A program made the position numbers and the translations under genes. The notes beneath the pieces were generated by a model. The model ran no database searches. It was not told the origin of the DNA and was given only the letters and a program-made list of their open reading frames with translations. From contig NC_088103.1 in the NCBI RefSeq assembly GCF_036370855.1, positions 10,789,404-10,853,403 on the forward strand: DNA of 64,000 nt, read 5' to 3'. Every line of letters starts with the position of its first letter. Position 1 is the first letter of the stretch. This document shows, in pieces, positions 34,301-43,777 of the stretch. Source of the stretch: Dromaius novaehollandiae. Its lineage: Eukaryota; Chordata; Aves; Casuariiformes; Dromaiidae.

Positions 34301-36360
34301 ATTATAGGGCTCTGAACAGAAAATCCTGGTTAAAAAGGGCCTGGGAGCATTAGGAGATACTTTGCATGTCTCATGAAGATCCTTCAAAGATTTAAGGAAC
34401 ACACAGAAATGGCTGGCTCAAGTCTTGGCGGGCTTTCCTAAAGAAACCAAGTAGAAGGTAATAGCTCTGGCTTCAGCAGGATGCTTAGCTTTTTATGAGG
34501 ATTGTCTGCTCATGGATTCCTGTCTTTTAGTGATAAAGATTGCGTATATGACAGTCTCATACCATTGTTTGCTGTGAAGTCTTGAGACTATGTAAGAGAT
34601 TATTTTATCAAAAACTCTTCAGACTACAGTGAGCAGTAAGCTCTGAGCACAGCTCTATTGTTATCCTCCACCAGCGTTGTTAAAGTTTCATTTAATGATC
34701 GTTTAAATAGTTTTGCCATGATCAGTGTAGGCTTTCTATGCTCTGTACAGTAGCTTAGTATATATACCATAGCCCCACCAGTTCTGAGAGGGGGGCACTG
34801 GATGACTGCGGGGAGCCTGGTTTCTCCATGAAGCCAGAAGTTTCAATTCCTGTTCTGTACCGGTGCTGTGTGCTGTGCACAGAGTTATGCTGGCACAAGC
34901 TTCTGCCATGCATATAACTCCAAGCACTTTCACAGCCATTCAGAAAGGGTTATGAGCTGTTTAGAGATAAGTTGTTGTCTTTGTTTGTATGGTACTTAGT
35001 ATAGTGGAGAGTGATATTGATTGCATTTCCTGGTTGCTGCTTTAATAAAACACTAGCTAAAAGTTCATAATACTTTGCTTATAACTTTTTAAATAGCTTG
35101 TGCTTTTAAAGTTGTTGACTATAACTGACAACAAAAGTTTGAAATAACATACTCTTATTTTTTAGATCAAAGCTGAAAATAGAAGATATAAAAGAAGCAA
35201 ACAAAGCATTGCAGGTTAGTAGGATTGGGAGGAAGAAGAAACTTTTTTTTGTTCTCTTTATCATATGTATATTTCTAGCACATCTAATTATCTCTTTATA
35301 TCATTGTGTTAGACTTTATCAGATATACATATTCACTATTGATTTTCCTTCAGGGACAGGTTTGGTTGAAGGACAAAGAAGCTACACACTGCAAGTTATG
35401 TGAAAAGGAATTTTCACTTTCCAAAAGGAAGGTAACTCTACAGAAAGATTTTTTTCCAGCTTGTGTACATGTATTATGAGAAAAATGTTAATTGTCTTAG
35501 AGATGCAGCACAGAATGTCAAACTTGGGATGAATGCATAGGTATTTTTGAGATGTTTTTCTAGTTCTTTGATTTGTTTGAGCTTGACTTTGAACACAGTT
35601 GGGTCCTAATCTTAAAAGAAACGCTGCCTTTTGGTGCAGTGCCACAGAAGAACATACTTAAAATTTATTCAGCTTACTTTGTGGAATCATGGTCTCAAGC
35701 ACTTGTCAGCTCTGGCACTGTTACAATTTGCCATATGTGAAAATCTTTCCATTTGACTTTTTTTTATACAGTAGATGAAAAAAGTATGAATTTATTACAG
35801 TTCTAAAATAAACTGTGATGTTAATTTCTGTGCTTAATTAATGCATGCAAGAATCTTTATTTTACCTACTTTTTATGTTAAATCTCACTAGCTGCTTGAC
35901 AGAATCATCCATTCTCTACCAAATATCATTGTTTATATGGTATTTTTATTTGACAAGGTATGTTAGTTCTTCTTAAACAAGGGATTGAAAACAGTCTGCA
36001 AAGCTCATATATGGCTATCTAGGATTGCATTGTAGATTGGTATTTAGATTCTTTTGAAAAACAACACCACACAGCACAAAAAATGGAAGGAATTGGATTT
36101 CACTTTGTTCTGTATATTATAGTCTAGCAGAATCTGATTATCAAGTGTATTTCCAATGTGAATTTTAAATTTTTTCTTGATTTTTTTTTCTTCCTTCCCT
36201 TCTCTCTGTTATTTAGCATCATTGTAGAAACTGTGGTGAGATCTTCTGTAATGCCTGCTCTGACAATGAACTGCCTCTGCCTTCCTCGCCAAAGCCTGTT
36301 CGTGTCTGTGATTCCTGCCATGCGATACTTATACAGAGGTGCTCTTTTAATGTGCCATAA
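12932..36360 (+). CDS. RUFY2: RUFY2, RUN and FYVE domain protein (18 coding exons, complete)
   Basis: RUFY2 is an endosomal effector that binds PI3P through its FYVE finger and small GTPases through RUN and coiled-coil parts. The 18 exons are listed separately; all junctions are GT-AG and the frame is open throughout, giving 606 residues, the size I recall for the human protein. The RUN domain spans about residues 37-170 and heptad-rich coiled coil about 200-533. The FYVE finger (about 537-600) has all eight zinc cysteines (C546, C549, C562, C565, C570, C573, C590, C593) and the PI3P signatures WLKD (537-540), RKHHCR (558-563) and RVC (588-590). The start is ATG at 12932 in a strong GCCATGG context. 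Residue 2 is Ala and the reading begins [12 protein letters not shown]. An alternative terminal exon at 28194 would remove the FYVE finger. RUFY1, RUFY3 and RUFY4 are the paralogues; the N terminus and tail fit RUFY2 best. Confidence 0.97.
12936..15624 (+). other. RUFY2 intron 1
   Basis: 2.7 kb. Its first 370 bases are CpG island and the remainder is AT-rich with no exon I could support. The long open frames in the GC-rich part are a composition effect. Confidence 0.6.
15625..15798 (+). CDS. RUFY2: RUFY2 exon 2, start of RUN domain
   Basis: Acceptor tgtcctag, donor CTTAAAG|gtgtgg. Encodes residues 2-59 and one base of Val60, [19 protein letters not shown] to EHCLKHGLK. The last third is the first helix of the RUN domain. 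Confidence 0.96.
16184..16301 (+). CDS. RUFY2: RUFY2 exon 3, RUN domain
   Basis: Acceptor ttttactag, donor CTCAA|gtaagt. Encodes residues 61-98, [20 protein letters not shown] to DLPGL, with the [13 protein letters not shown] stretch conserved in RUFY RUN domains. Confidence 0.96.
17764..17865 (+). CDS. RUFY2: RUFY2 exon 4, RUN domain
   Basis: Acceptor cttctcag, donor CTCAG|gtaaac. Encodes residues 100-132, [20 protein letters not shown] to [21 protein letters not shown] is the RUN core helix. Confidence 0.96.
18575..18900. repeat. Possible old CR1/L3-type LINE 3' fragment in RUFY2 intron 4
   Basis: The stretch from about 18582 has the order gtctgattcggtt, ccatctaattgagta, gctatccaagactggctaa, which resembles the 3' end of ancient CR1/L3 LINEs (ccatctagtc... 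tatcctgtctc... cagtggcca). The match is from memory and much decayed. RepeatMasker would settle it. Confidence 0.35.
19001..19124 (+). CDS. RUFY2: RUFY2 exon 5, RUN domain end
   Basis: Acceptor atttaacag, donor TCACAA|gtaagt. Completes Ser133 and encodes 134-174, [20 protein letters not shown] to KGEDLDSQ. The [14 protein letters not shown] helix closes the RUN fold. Confidence 0.96.
20219..20280 (+). CDS. RUFY2: RUFY2 exon 6
   Basis: Acceptor cccctag, donor GAAAG|gtatgt; 62 nt. Encodes residues 175-194, [20 protein letters not shown], the link between the RUN domain and the coiled coil. Confidence 0.95.
20954..21019 (+). CDS. RUFY2: RUFY2 exon 7
   Basis: Acceptor ttgctttag, donor TTAAA|gtaagt; 66 nt. 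Encodes 196-216, [20 protein letters not shown] and L, the start of the first coiled coil. Confidence 0.95.
22897..22916 (+). repeat. (TTTC)5 microsatellite serving as splice tract
   Basis: Five TTTC units end one base before the AG of RUFY2 exon 8 and form most of its polypyrimidine tract. Confidence 0.95.
22919..22988 (+). CDS. RUFY2: RUFY2 exon 8, coiled coil
   Basis: Acceptor tttctttcag, donor GAAGAG|gtatta. Completes Asn217 and encodes 218-240, [20 protein letters not shown] and IEE, with leucines at heptad spacing. Confidence 0.95.
24152..24172 (+). repeat. T21 homopolymer at RUFY2 exon 9 acceptor
   Basis: A run of 21 T directly followed by the AG of exon 9. It is the whole polypyrimidine tract and probably varies in length. 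Confidence 0.95.
24175..24276 (+). CDS. RUFY2: RUFY2 exon 9, coiled coil
   Basis: Acceptor is the T21 tract plus AG; donor CTAGAG|gtatgc. Encodes 241-274, [20 protein letters not shown] to KTQHHLE, a classic heptad pattern. Confidence 0.95.
25065..25181 (+). CDS. RUFY2: RUFY2 exon 10, coiled coil
   Basis: Acceptor cttcatag, donor CGACAA|gtgagt; 117 nt, phase 0. Encodes 275-313, [20 protein letters not shown] to EESQLRQ. Confidence 0.95.
25807..25974 (+). CDS. RUFY2: RUFY2 exon 11, coiled coil
   Basis: Acceptor gttttacag, donor CTGCAG|gtaaag; 168 nt, phase 0. Encodes 314-369, [20 protein letters not shown] to EMYQKLQ. Very close to the family sequence. Confidence 0.96.
27234..27331 (+). CDS. 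RUFY2: RUFY2 exon 12, branch point between two isoforms
   Basis: Acceptor ataatacag, donor CAAAG|gtacag. Encodes 370-401, [20 protein letters not shown] to MKQLEQ, and ends in phase 2 (AG). Both exon 13 (31301) and the alternative terminal exon (28194) fit that phase. Confidence 0.95.
28194..28302 (+). CDS. RUFY2: Candidate alternative terminal exon of RUFY2 (FYVE-less isoform)
   Basis: After a long pyrimidine-rich stretch and the AG at 28192-28193, a frame in phase with exon 12 runs for 36 codons to TGA. The join reads ...MKQLEQ then [14 protein letters not shown] and ends YKLVKDISF. An AATAAA follows 42 nt after the stop. The predicted protein is 437 residues: RUN plus the first coiled coils, no FYVE. 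As I recall, the short RUFY3 isoform ends in a similar exon whose reading after LEQ is S-(E/D)-K-D-L. This is seen as phase, acceptor, open frame and poly(A) signal; expression is inferred. Confidence 0.72.
28344..28349 (+). terminator. Poly(A) signal of the short RUFY2 form
   Basis: AATAAA 42 nt after the stop of the alternative exon, with T/GT-rich sequence (GGGTTCTGTTGTTTTCTG) about 75 nt further on. Confidence 0.55.
28350..31300 (+). other. RUFY2 intron 12, distal part
   Basis: About 3 kb without a supported exon. It holds a G13-A-G6 run (29567-29586), two short hairpins (28741-28758 and 28786-28805) and a CpG-poor but GC-richer stretch at about 28.9-30.4 kb. Open frames here have no recognisable product. 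Confidence 0.5.
29567..29586 (+). repeat. G13-A-G6 run in RUFY2 intron 12
   Basis: Nineteen G interrupted by one A on the sense strand, able to fold as a G-quadruplex. Confidence 0.9.
31301..31420 (+). CDS. RUFY2: RUFY2 exon 13, coiled coil
   Basis: Acceptor ttacaccag, donor CAGCT|gtaagt; 120 nt. Encodes 403-441, [20 protein letters not shown] to SQKEKQ. An upstream AG at 31267-31268 would bring an early stop and is not used in this model. Confidence 0.95.
33268..33397 (+). CDS. RUFY2: RUFY2 exon 14, coiled coil
   Basis: Acceptor aattctag, donor AAAAAA|gtaaat. Completes Leu442 and encodes 443-485, [20 protein letters not shown] to IINLKK. Confidence 0.95.
34000..34094 (+). CDS. RUFY2: RUFY2 exon 15, coiled coil
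   Basis: Acceptor tcttttaag, donor AGCGA|gtaatt; 95 nt. Encodes 486-516, [20 protein letters not shown] to LASKLS. Confidence 0.94.
35166..35214 (+). CDS. RUFY2: RUFY2 exon 16
   Basis: Acceptor attttttag, donor TTGCAG|gttagt; only 49 nt. Encodes 518-533, [16 protein letters not shown], the end of the coiled coil. Confidence 0.93.
35354..35431 (+). CDS. RUFY2: RUFY2 exon 17, first half of FYVE finger
   Basis: Acceptor tccttcag, donor AGGAAG|gtaact; phase 0. Encodes 534-559: the WLKD element and the first zinc pair CKLC, ending SLSKRK, the start of the basic PI3P-binding patch. Confidence 0.96.
36217..36360 (+). CDS. RUFY2: RUFY2 exon 18, rest of FYVE finger and stop
   Basis: Acceptor tatttag. 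Encodes 560-606, [20 protein letters not shown] to RCSFNVP, then TAA. It completes RKHHCR and supplies six of eight zinc cysteines and the RVC motif. Confidence 0.96.
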   Translation, partial: HHCRNCGEIFCNACSDNELPLPSSPKPVRVCDSCHAILIQRCSFNVP

Positions 36361-39300
36361 AATCCTTTTACAAAATATCTATCAACTTTTGCTATTTAGC
36401 TAATTCTGTAAAAAAACAAAAAACCAAGATGTATACAGAACTATTTCTGGAATTTCAGGTAAGCAGTCTAGAGTTGCAATTTCAAGGTACCATAAAGGAG
36501 TTAGATGTCTGCTTCCTGTTGAAAAAAATTGAGAAAATGGGATTCAAACACCCTTTTGGCTCCTGCAAGGATACCATCCTGAATTCCCTTTGTTATGCCC
36601 AGGAGATTGCTTAGGAAACACATTTGATCTAGTCCAAATATGGGGAATATTTCATATTGATGCTTTCCTTCAGCAAATTCTTTGGTCAAATTTAGGTGAC
36701 ACTGAGGATATGTTGGAAGACAGTCTGTTTCTTTTCCTCCAAAACATGCAGTCAGTAGGGTGGTATTTTGATGTTAAAGGTACATAGCAAATTATTAATG
36801 TAGATAACATATATGGAAACTGAAATTAATGTAATATTAAACATATTTACACAGGTCTTGCTAACTCATTCTGAAATGGCTGGTTTCGTTCGGTTGTGTT
36901 TCTTGAAAAGGCAGTATTAGCTTATACCAGCAATTTCCAGTGAGGTCAGTGAGAATTACATATGAAATCAAGAGTAGCGTTTAAGCTTTGGATATTCTTA
37001 AATATCTGTTACCTTAATGGAACAAATCAAAAAATGCTGCAAAAAGTGCAATACCATTAATTTCAGAGTAATGTTTTTCTTTGAATATATATAATTAAAA
37101 TTTTCAGAATTCTGAGAGAACTGGAATGTCTTTGTTATACTGAAAAATTAGTATCTTTAGGAGGATGAGTTATTCCTTTGAAAGATGAGATGTATTAAAT
37201 TTTGTTAGCTTGTAGTTATTATGAGAAGGAAAAAAATTCCTTCATTTCCTTTTCATTGTTCAGTGGGAGAAATCTAAAAATCTAAAACATTTTAGCTTTG
37301 TAGTATATCTTTTAACATTCCATTTCATGTTTTTTCTTATTTACTGATATCATTAATCCCAAGATTTCAAAAAGGGATATATCAGTTGTATTTAAAGAAA
37401 GAATCAAACAGAAGCCTACATTGATTTTGATATGCAGTCTCTGGAGGGAAAAAAAAAAACAAAAACAAAAACAAATTTTGAGTTATTTTGGCTTTCAGGT
37501 GCTTAGAATGTACTTGTTCTGTATGTGTTTCCCTGAGGCTTTTCCCAAGAAAGTAAAAAGGTAGTGAGATATGAAACTGTGGTTTTACATTTGGGACTTG
37601 AGCAGACTTCTGTCTTAGATCTGGTCCTACATATTTGTTTGTATGTATTTTTGCAGTGAAAGTGGTCTCAATATCTTGTGTGCAATTTTGTAATTGTAAA
37701 ATCCTCTGTAACTTTTTTGAATTTAATAGTAAAGTTTTTATTCTGATTTTAACTGGGAATAGGTAGAGTTTTACAACAGTGACAAAAAATACACCAGCTA
37801 ACTCCTTTCTTCCCCTTCTCTCCCCTACCTCATCAGTGTGGGAGCTTAATCAAGAGGTAAAATCTGAACAGTGTTGCTGTTAAATTCACAAAATCTTTTT
37901 TCCAAACCAGGAGTTTTACTTCACTGTCTGGATTAGTGTAGTCACACTGATACTGAAGTATTAAACAGTAGCTGCTACTGGAATGTATTGTTTATTAAGA
38001 GAAGCAGTCTGAATTTGTATATGTAGCTACCTTCATCAGAGTAAGATGTCCCTTAAAATATAAACAGAAAATATCCTTTTCTTGTGATAAAGGGGTCCTT
38101 TGCATCAACATCAAGCCAGAGTTTCTACTGTGCTACAGCCCTTTCAATTTCAGTCCACTCACGCAGTGAGTCCATAAACCTTTGGGCAGGTATGAAGGCT
38201 GTGCATCGTTGCCTCTGGTTTAAGGAGAAAGTCAGAGTACCTTATCTCTCTCCCTCTCTGAACAACCTCTCTAGGAAGAGACAGAAACTCGAGAGCGACA
38301 GCAAGGTTTCTGTCATCTGCATTCTCAGAGACTGGCTGTGTCACAGAGCAGAAACAGCAGCCTTGGCACTTAGGGACCTTCCGTTAATTTTGGGAGACAC
38401 TGTTTCCCCAGATTGTGTGCCACGTACTTGGCAGAGCTGAGAAGCTGGCTCTGATTTCGTGAGGGTGAACTTGAAGTGAAATCTTCCAAGCAGAAATACG
38501 TACTTACTAATTGATTTGATTACTGCTTTGAATGCCACAGAGCCACAGACACTGATAGACTGTTCATATTTAAATGATATACAGTACCAAAGATCAAAAA
38601 TGCATGCATTAAAAATGCACATGACAGTGTTAATCCAATAAGCGACTTCAGAAGCTCTTTTGGAGGAAGGGAGGGCAATTTATGAAGGAGATTCAGTGTT
38701 AATATGTATTTGATGAGTGTCTTAGGCGTTATGATGATCTTGAAGAAGATGATACTTAACCTGCTTTTACAGGGTAGTCTGCAAGAAGTCAGACCTAAAT
38801 CTGCTGCAGAGTTTGCTTGTGATACACTATTGTGAAGCCAGACTGTGGTAGCTGGTTTTAAATTTAAAAAGGAATATCTATAACTTAAATAACACAATTG
38901 ATGCAGGTTGTCCAGTAAGCTATACTTGTTTCTGCTTCCCCTCATTTTCAAGATTTGATACATCAAAGATTATTGCACTGACAACTTTGTTTTCTGTAGT
39001 CACAGGTGGAGGGAGATTTTGTCAGATAGGTAAGAAACAATTGCCAGGTAAGAAACAAGTATCAACAGATGGAAGGTGTATTTTTCTGAATTATTTTGTA
39101 AAAATTTTAAATGTGCCATATCCAGGTTTCCATTAAGAGAGAGATGTCCATCAGAAAGTTTTTGCCTCACATTGTCTGTAACCTCAAATGTCTTTGCATT
39201 ATTTCCATGTAAATCGTGTTTTTTAGCTTGTATGTGTAGTCACAGTAAGCTGAAAGTACCATTCTAGAAGCTGAGTGATTTTGCTGCCAAGAGACACTAG

Positions 39301-39968
39301 GATTGAATACTAGGGACCACAGATCCTTTCTCTGCTGCTTTGTGTTGGACAAGAAGGTTCTTCCTTCTTTTGTCACCATCTTTCTCAAACTTACAGAGCT
39401 CATTCCTAAACTCTAATTTTTTTCCAGAGAGCTTTTGAGCAGGTATGGCTAGTTCTGACACATCTCACCACTCTTTTTAGGTTGATGTTTCACGGTAACT
39501 TCTGCTGGAACTTACATCCTTATTCTTCCAGTAAGTAAATAAAGATACATCCTTTAATAAACTGTATTTAGTTATTGACTTTACTTTCACTTCATTGCAG
39601 TAGAATGAATCTTCCTTCTTTTTATGTTTATGTGATTGGACACAACAATGGAATCTCCCTGCTTTGATCTGGTTAGCAGTAAGCAGAATTATCTACCCAA
39701 GTAGTTCTTTCATCCATGGATTTGGAAATCCTTACTAACAGGAACAAGGTGGCATTGAAACAGATCTTTTAACTAGGCTATATAAATCATTCTTGCACTT
39801 TGTTTAGCTTAGCTGTATCATTTGAGGATAGTTATTTAGTTAATATTATAAAAACTATACCAACTATTCTTTTAACACATCAAATGTAGTTGCTGATGTA
39901 GCTTTTGTAAAGAAAAATGTTTTTAAAATTACTTAATATAACTTTTTGTATAATACAAAGCAAATATT

Positions 39969-39984
39969 TGTAAATGTGTAAATA
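39969..39984 (+). promoter_or_regulatory. Tandem Pumilio-type sites in RUFY2 3' UTR
   Basis: TGTAAATG then TGTAAATA; the second matches the UGUANAUA consensus exactly. They sit 13 nt before the distal AATAAA. Confidence 0.45.
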
Positions 39985-39996
39985 GTTTTTGAAAAA

Positions 39997-40002
39997 AATA
40001 AA
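39997..40002 (+). terminator. RUFY2 distal poly(A) signal
   Basis: AATAAA followed by T/GT-rich sequence around 40040-40100 (TTTGTAATTTGG, TATTGTGGCTTGTT). Confidence 0.6.
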
Positions 40003-40020
40003 TATAATTGATCTGCAACT

Positions 40021-43000
40021 TAACTATGGGAATAATGTCACTTTATTTAAATTTGTAATTTGGAATGTATTGAGTATTTTATTGTGGCTTGTTCGAGTTG
40101 CCTAGAAAGTCTTTGCGTATGTTGGGGAAGGGGGAGCTAATTGCCAATTACATAACAAACTAAATGTTTCTTACTTGCCTCCTGAAAGGATTCTGAGTGT
40201 TTTCAGGTGGGCTTTATGTGGGATAGGTGTGATGGGAGCAGGGTTTGATTTAGGATAGAGATGATGCTCGTCTATACTGCTTTAATAAGTAACTTTTCAA
40301 AAATGTTGCAGGGAACAAAAATAATTTAAAATGAGCAATCTTTTAAAATAAGAACATAGTGCAGTCGTTACCAATGCCGACATTGCCATAACATATAGAG
40401 ATGCAATAAATTAAGTTTCCATTGCTTTGATTGTTTCCTCTCCTCTGTGTCTCCAGATCTGTGTGGGAAAATGTCGCTGAAGTATCATGTAATGTATTCA
40501 GATTGCTTTTATATACGATGTAAGTAAAATTTCTGACCTGAACTAAAAGGCAAATACTGTATAATGTTCTTTTCAGTCTTTCATCAGCATCAAACTATGT
40601 AGATGGCCTGCTTTTAGCAGGTTTTGGGACCAAACTGTCATTTATCCATTAATTCTGTATTTGTTTTTCTACAAAAGCCTCTTCATTTGACATTGATTAT
40701 CATCTTGTGATTCTAAATCTTCTCTTACTGAGTAAATGAAGACTCGTGCAGTACCTAATCCATTCCTCAAAAGAAACTCTGTAACTGTGTTCACATAGCA
40801 CCAGAGCTGCCTGTATTATATTCTTCTTGGAAAACGGCTTATGACTTAAATGAGAGGATGTTAGCGAGTAGATGAAAAATACACTTATCCTTCTGTCCCT
40901 ACAGTGATTGTACTGGCTGCTCCACTTTATTGCAAAGGCTATTAAATTTATTATCTGTATAGTTTTACCTGCTTCTCTGAACTGAAAGGGATATCCTAGC
41001 TGATTTCCTACTCTGCTGTCTAGCTGTTCTAAATACTTTTGGGTGTTTCTGGGACAGGGACCTGTGCTTACAGTGTTGCACTGAAAAACAAAGGTGCTGT
41101 TTTCCTATTTCACCTCTTCAACTAAGGTATGTAGAGTGTGTGTGTGTGTGTGTTACTGTCTTCTCAGTAATGTAAATTCCTCTTGGAAAGGGTAACATAA
41201 AACCACGCTACAGAAAACTTTCAAACACTAAACACCACTAGTTTTTTTCCCTACCTCTAGCAGATTACAGGCTCTTCACATGCCAGTGAAGAACTGTAAC
41301 TGTGTAAAGGACTTCGAGTAGTATTGTAGTGAAATGACTAGTTGCTTTTTTCTCAGCCTGCATATAAACAGTTGAAGTTACAGTATTCAAACTCTTAAAT
41401 ACTTATTATTTACAAACTTTACCACTGTAAAGACTTTTCAATTCTTCCAGTAGAAAAGCAGGTGGTTGCAGCTGGTCAGATGCCCTCCTCTTCCCTCTGT
41501 TCCCTAGGAAGCTCATTCCTGCAAGAGCTGGCACTCATCACACACCTGCAGCAAGCCAGTGCTTCCAGGAACCAGTTCTGCAGAGAAGTGTACTCTTTAC
41601 AGTGAAGATTGAAATAAAACTTTGTATACAATGATAAAATCTAAACCAAAAAACTTCTCCACTGAAGAAGCTTGTTTCAGGAGTTTTTTTTAAAAAAACC
41701 ACCAATTTCTCTGCCATTTAAGTATTGCTTATAATACTTGGAAGATTCAAAGCTGAATGCTGGGTTTTTTTTAAAGGGTGAAATAACTGAAGCGAGGGGT
41801 CCACTTTCATTTAAACATGACGTGACAGGGCTAAGGATCAAGCATAGCATAATTTCATTCTTCGAGACTCAAATGTAGTGAATCTCTTGCAGCTTACTTG
41901 GCTATAAAGAATAATTTGAAGCTTAACTCAGAAGGTGAGGCTTAAATAAGTACTGACATGCTCCTTCTCATAAAATAGAATGCAAAATATAAGTGAGGAT
42001 ATATTACAGAGCTATTTTATGAATAGCTTCTATGCTATGCTTTCTATAGAAAAAATATTACAGCTTCTGTCAGGTGCAGATATCCTCTACTTCCCTGTAA
42101 GATACTTTTTTTCATGCAGCTTAACTCCTGCCCTGACCTTTGTGATCTTAGTTTTATGTAAGATGTAAGCCTTTTCAGCAACTGACCAAATATCCACTGG
42201 TTACTGTTAATGCCTTGTGAAATCATTGATACAGTAACTGCAAATCATCTCCCCTCCCCTTCTCATTCAAGAGAAAACTTCTTGTACTGGAAAGCTTTCT
42301 ATGCTACATCATTACTTTTTCAGTTATTACCTCCAACCACTTTGACACAAGAACATATTCTCTAGTAAAATAGACTCCATTCTACTCTCTCCCACAATAA
42401 GACATTTATTACATATATAACACAGTACTAGCAAAACAGGTGACAGACTTTCAATACCCAAGATCACATTTGACATTGTAAGGAGGCATTGAGGACAAGC
42501 AGTTAATTTGGGAGATCACACTGGCTCAGAATAAATATGAAATACCTTTTTTTAATCACAGCAGGTATGTTAAGTGTCTTCAAACAATGTTTCTTACATA
42601 TGTTACATGTCATAAATGCACAAAAACTTTATCAGGTGTTTTGGGTTGTGTTGATTTAACAAATATTAGGCTTGCATCCATTTCTATTTTAGAGGCATTT
42701 GGCTTCTAATTGCTCACCCATGTAATGGCTTGCCACGTTTTGAACAAAGAGAGACAAGTCAGCTGTATGGAGCAAAAAAAATTGTTTAAATACAGTGGTT
42801 TCATAAAGAAAAAAAAATTCTAACCTACTTAGAAATTCCCCAATCTTCCCAAAAGCAGTGCTTATTTAAAAAGTAGTATCAAAGTAGATCATTTCAAATT
42901 AACTAGTACTTGACCTATTTTATGTTAACTAAAGGATAAGCTGTGCTAGTGTTTTAGTTTGATAAGCAACTGATTTGCACATTTATGAATGTGAAGACAT

Positions 43001-43470
43001 GAAATGCAGTCTCTAGAATTCTACAGCAAACCATGGAAATAAACACTGTCGCTTAGTTTTGTGGATGCACAGAACTTGGTCACTCTACTCATTTATTTAT
43101 GTAGTTGTACGTTGGAAAATCACAGTAGATTCCGATACCAAAAGGAAGGAAGCTGAAACTATGACTTTTAGCCTCCATACCTTTTTCAGCTTAATGCTGT
43201 TAGGAAATTACTACATACAACTTATCAAAAGGATTTAAGGAGAGGTTGTAACCAAATCAATTAATCTATTCAGCTACCTTTTTCCTTTAAAAAAAGTGAG
43301 TTTTTCAACTCATTCACTACACCAAGATTACACAGAACTAAATCAGTGTTCGTAGGAGTCACAGTACAACCACCTTTATTGAACCAATAGTAGTACAACA
43401 TCTTAAACCAACTGCATTCTTGAATATGTAATACATCCTTAGGAGTAACTAGTATAAAAAGTATCAACAT
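40021..43470. other. RUFY2-HNRNPH3 tail-to-tail intergenic region
   Basis: No exon recognised. Contains a short GT repeat (about 41136-41153) and AT-rich sequence. On the minus strand, further AATAAA signals at 43092-43097 and 42405-42410 mean that part of this stretch may be distal HNRNPH3 3' UTR. Confidence 0.5.
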
Positions 43471-43490
43471 CAGTGGTTTGAATATAAAAA

Positions 43491-43700
43491 TTTATTTAAA
43501 GTCAGAGTATGCAACAAATAAAACCTACAGAAAACAGATTTTCCCATCACAATCTGTTGCTTACCAAATAATATTGTGAAAACACATTCCTTCAGTCATT
43601 ATAAAGTTCTTAAAATACAAAAGAAATTAAAATTTTTAAGAAAATCTAGTAGACCAGAGACTGTTTTTTCCAGGATATTTTGTAGAAGCAAGGCCATCCT
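43491..43700 (-). other. HNRNPH3: HNRNPH3 3' UTR (proximal form)
   Basis: Sequence after the HNRNPH3 stop to the first AATAAA on the minus strand (TTTATT at 43491-43496). The human UTR is longer as I recall, so the true main end may be a later signal such as 42405-42410, which has a better GT-rich stretch after it. Confidence 0.45.
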
Positions 43701-43777
43701 TCAATACATTCCACGCCATCCTCCTCCACCCATACTGCCTTGCCCATAGTATCCTCCACTATTTCCACTGCCACGAC
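43701..43777 (-). CDS. HNRNPH3: HNRNPH3 last coding exon
   Basis: Acceptor tttgcag on the minus strand. Completes Ser319 and encodes 320-343, [20 protein letters not shown] then RGMY and TGA, the glycine-rich tail. Confidence 0.95.

Larger units (their letters stand above)
36361..40020 (+). other. RUFY2: RUFY2 3' UTR
   Basis: About 3.7 kb of AT-rich, non-coding sequence after the stop, ending after AATAAA at 39997-40002. Earlier AATAAA copies near 39538 and 39557 could give slightly shorter ends. It carries a tandem pair of Pumilio-type sites next to the end. The 118- and 148-codon open frames inside show no family features. Confidence 0.65.

Noticed and set aside
38084-38966. 118-codon plus-strand and 148-codon minus-strand frames in the RUFY2 3' UTR
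   Set aside because: No family resemblance, no splice context, ordinary amino-acid composition of random sequence.
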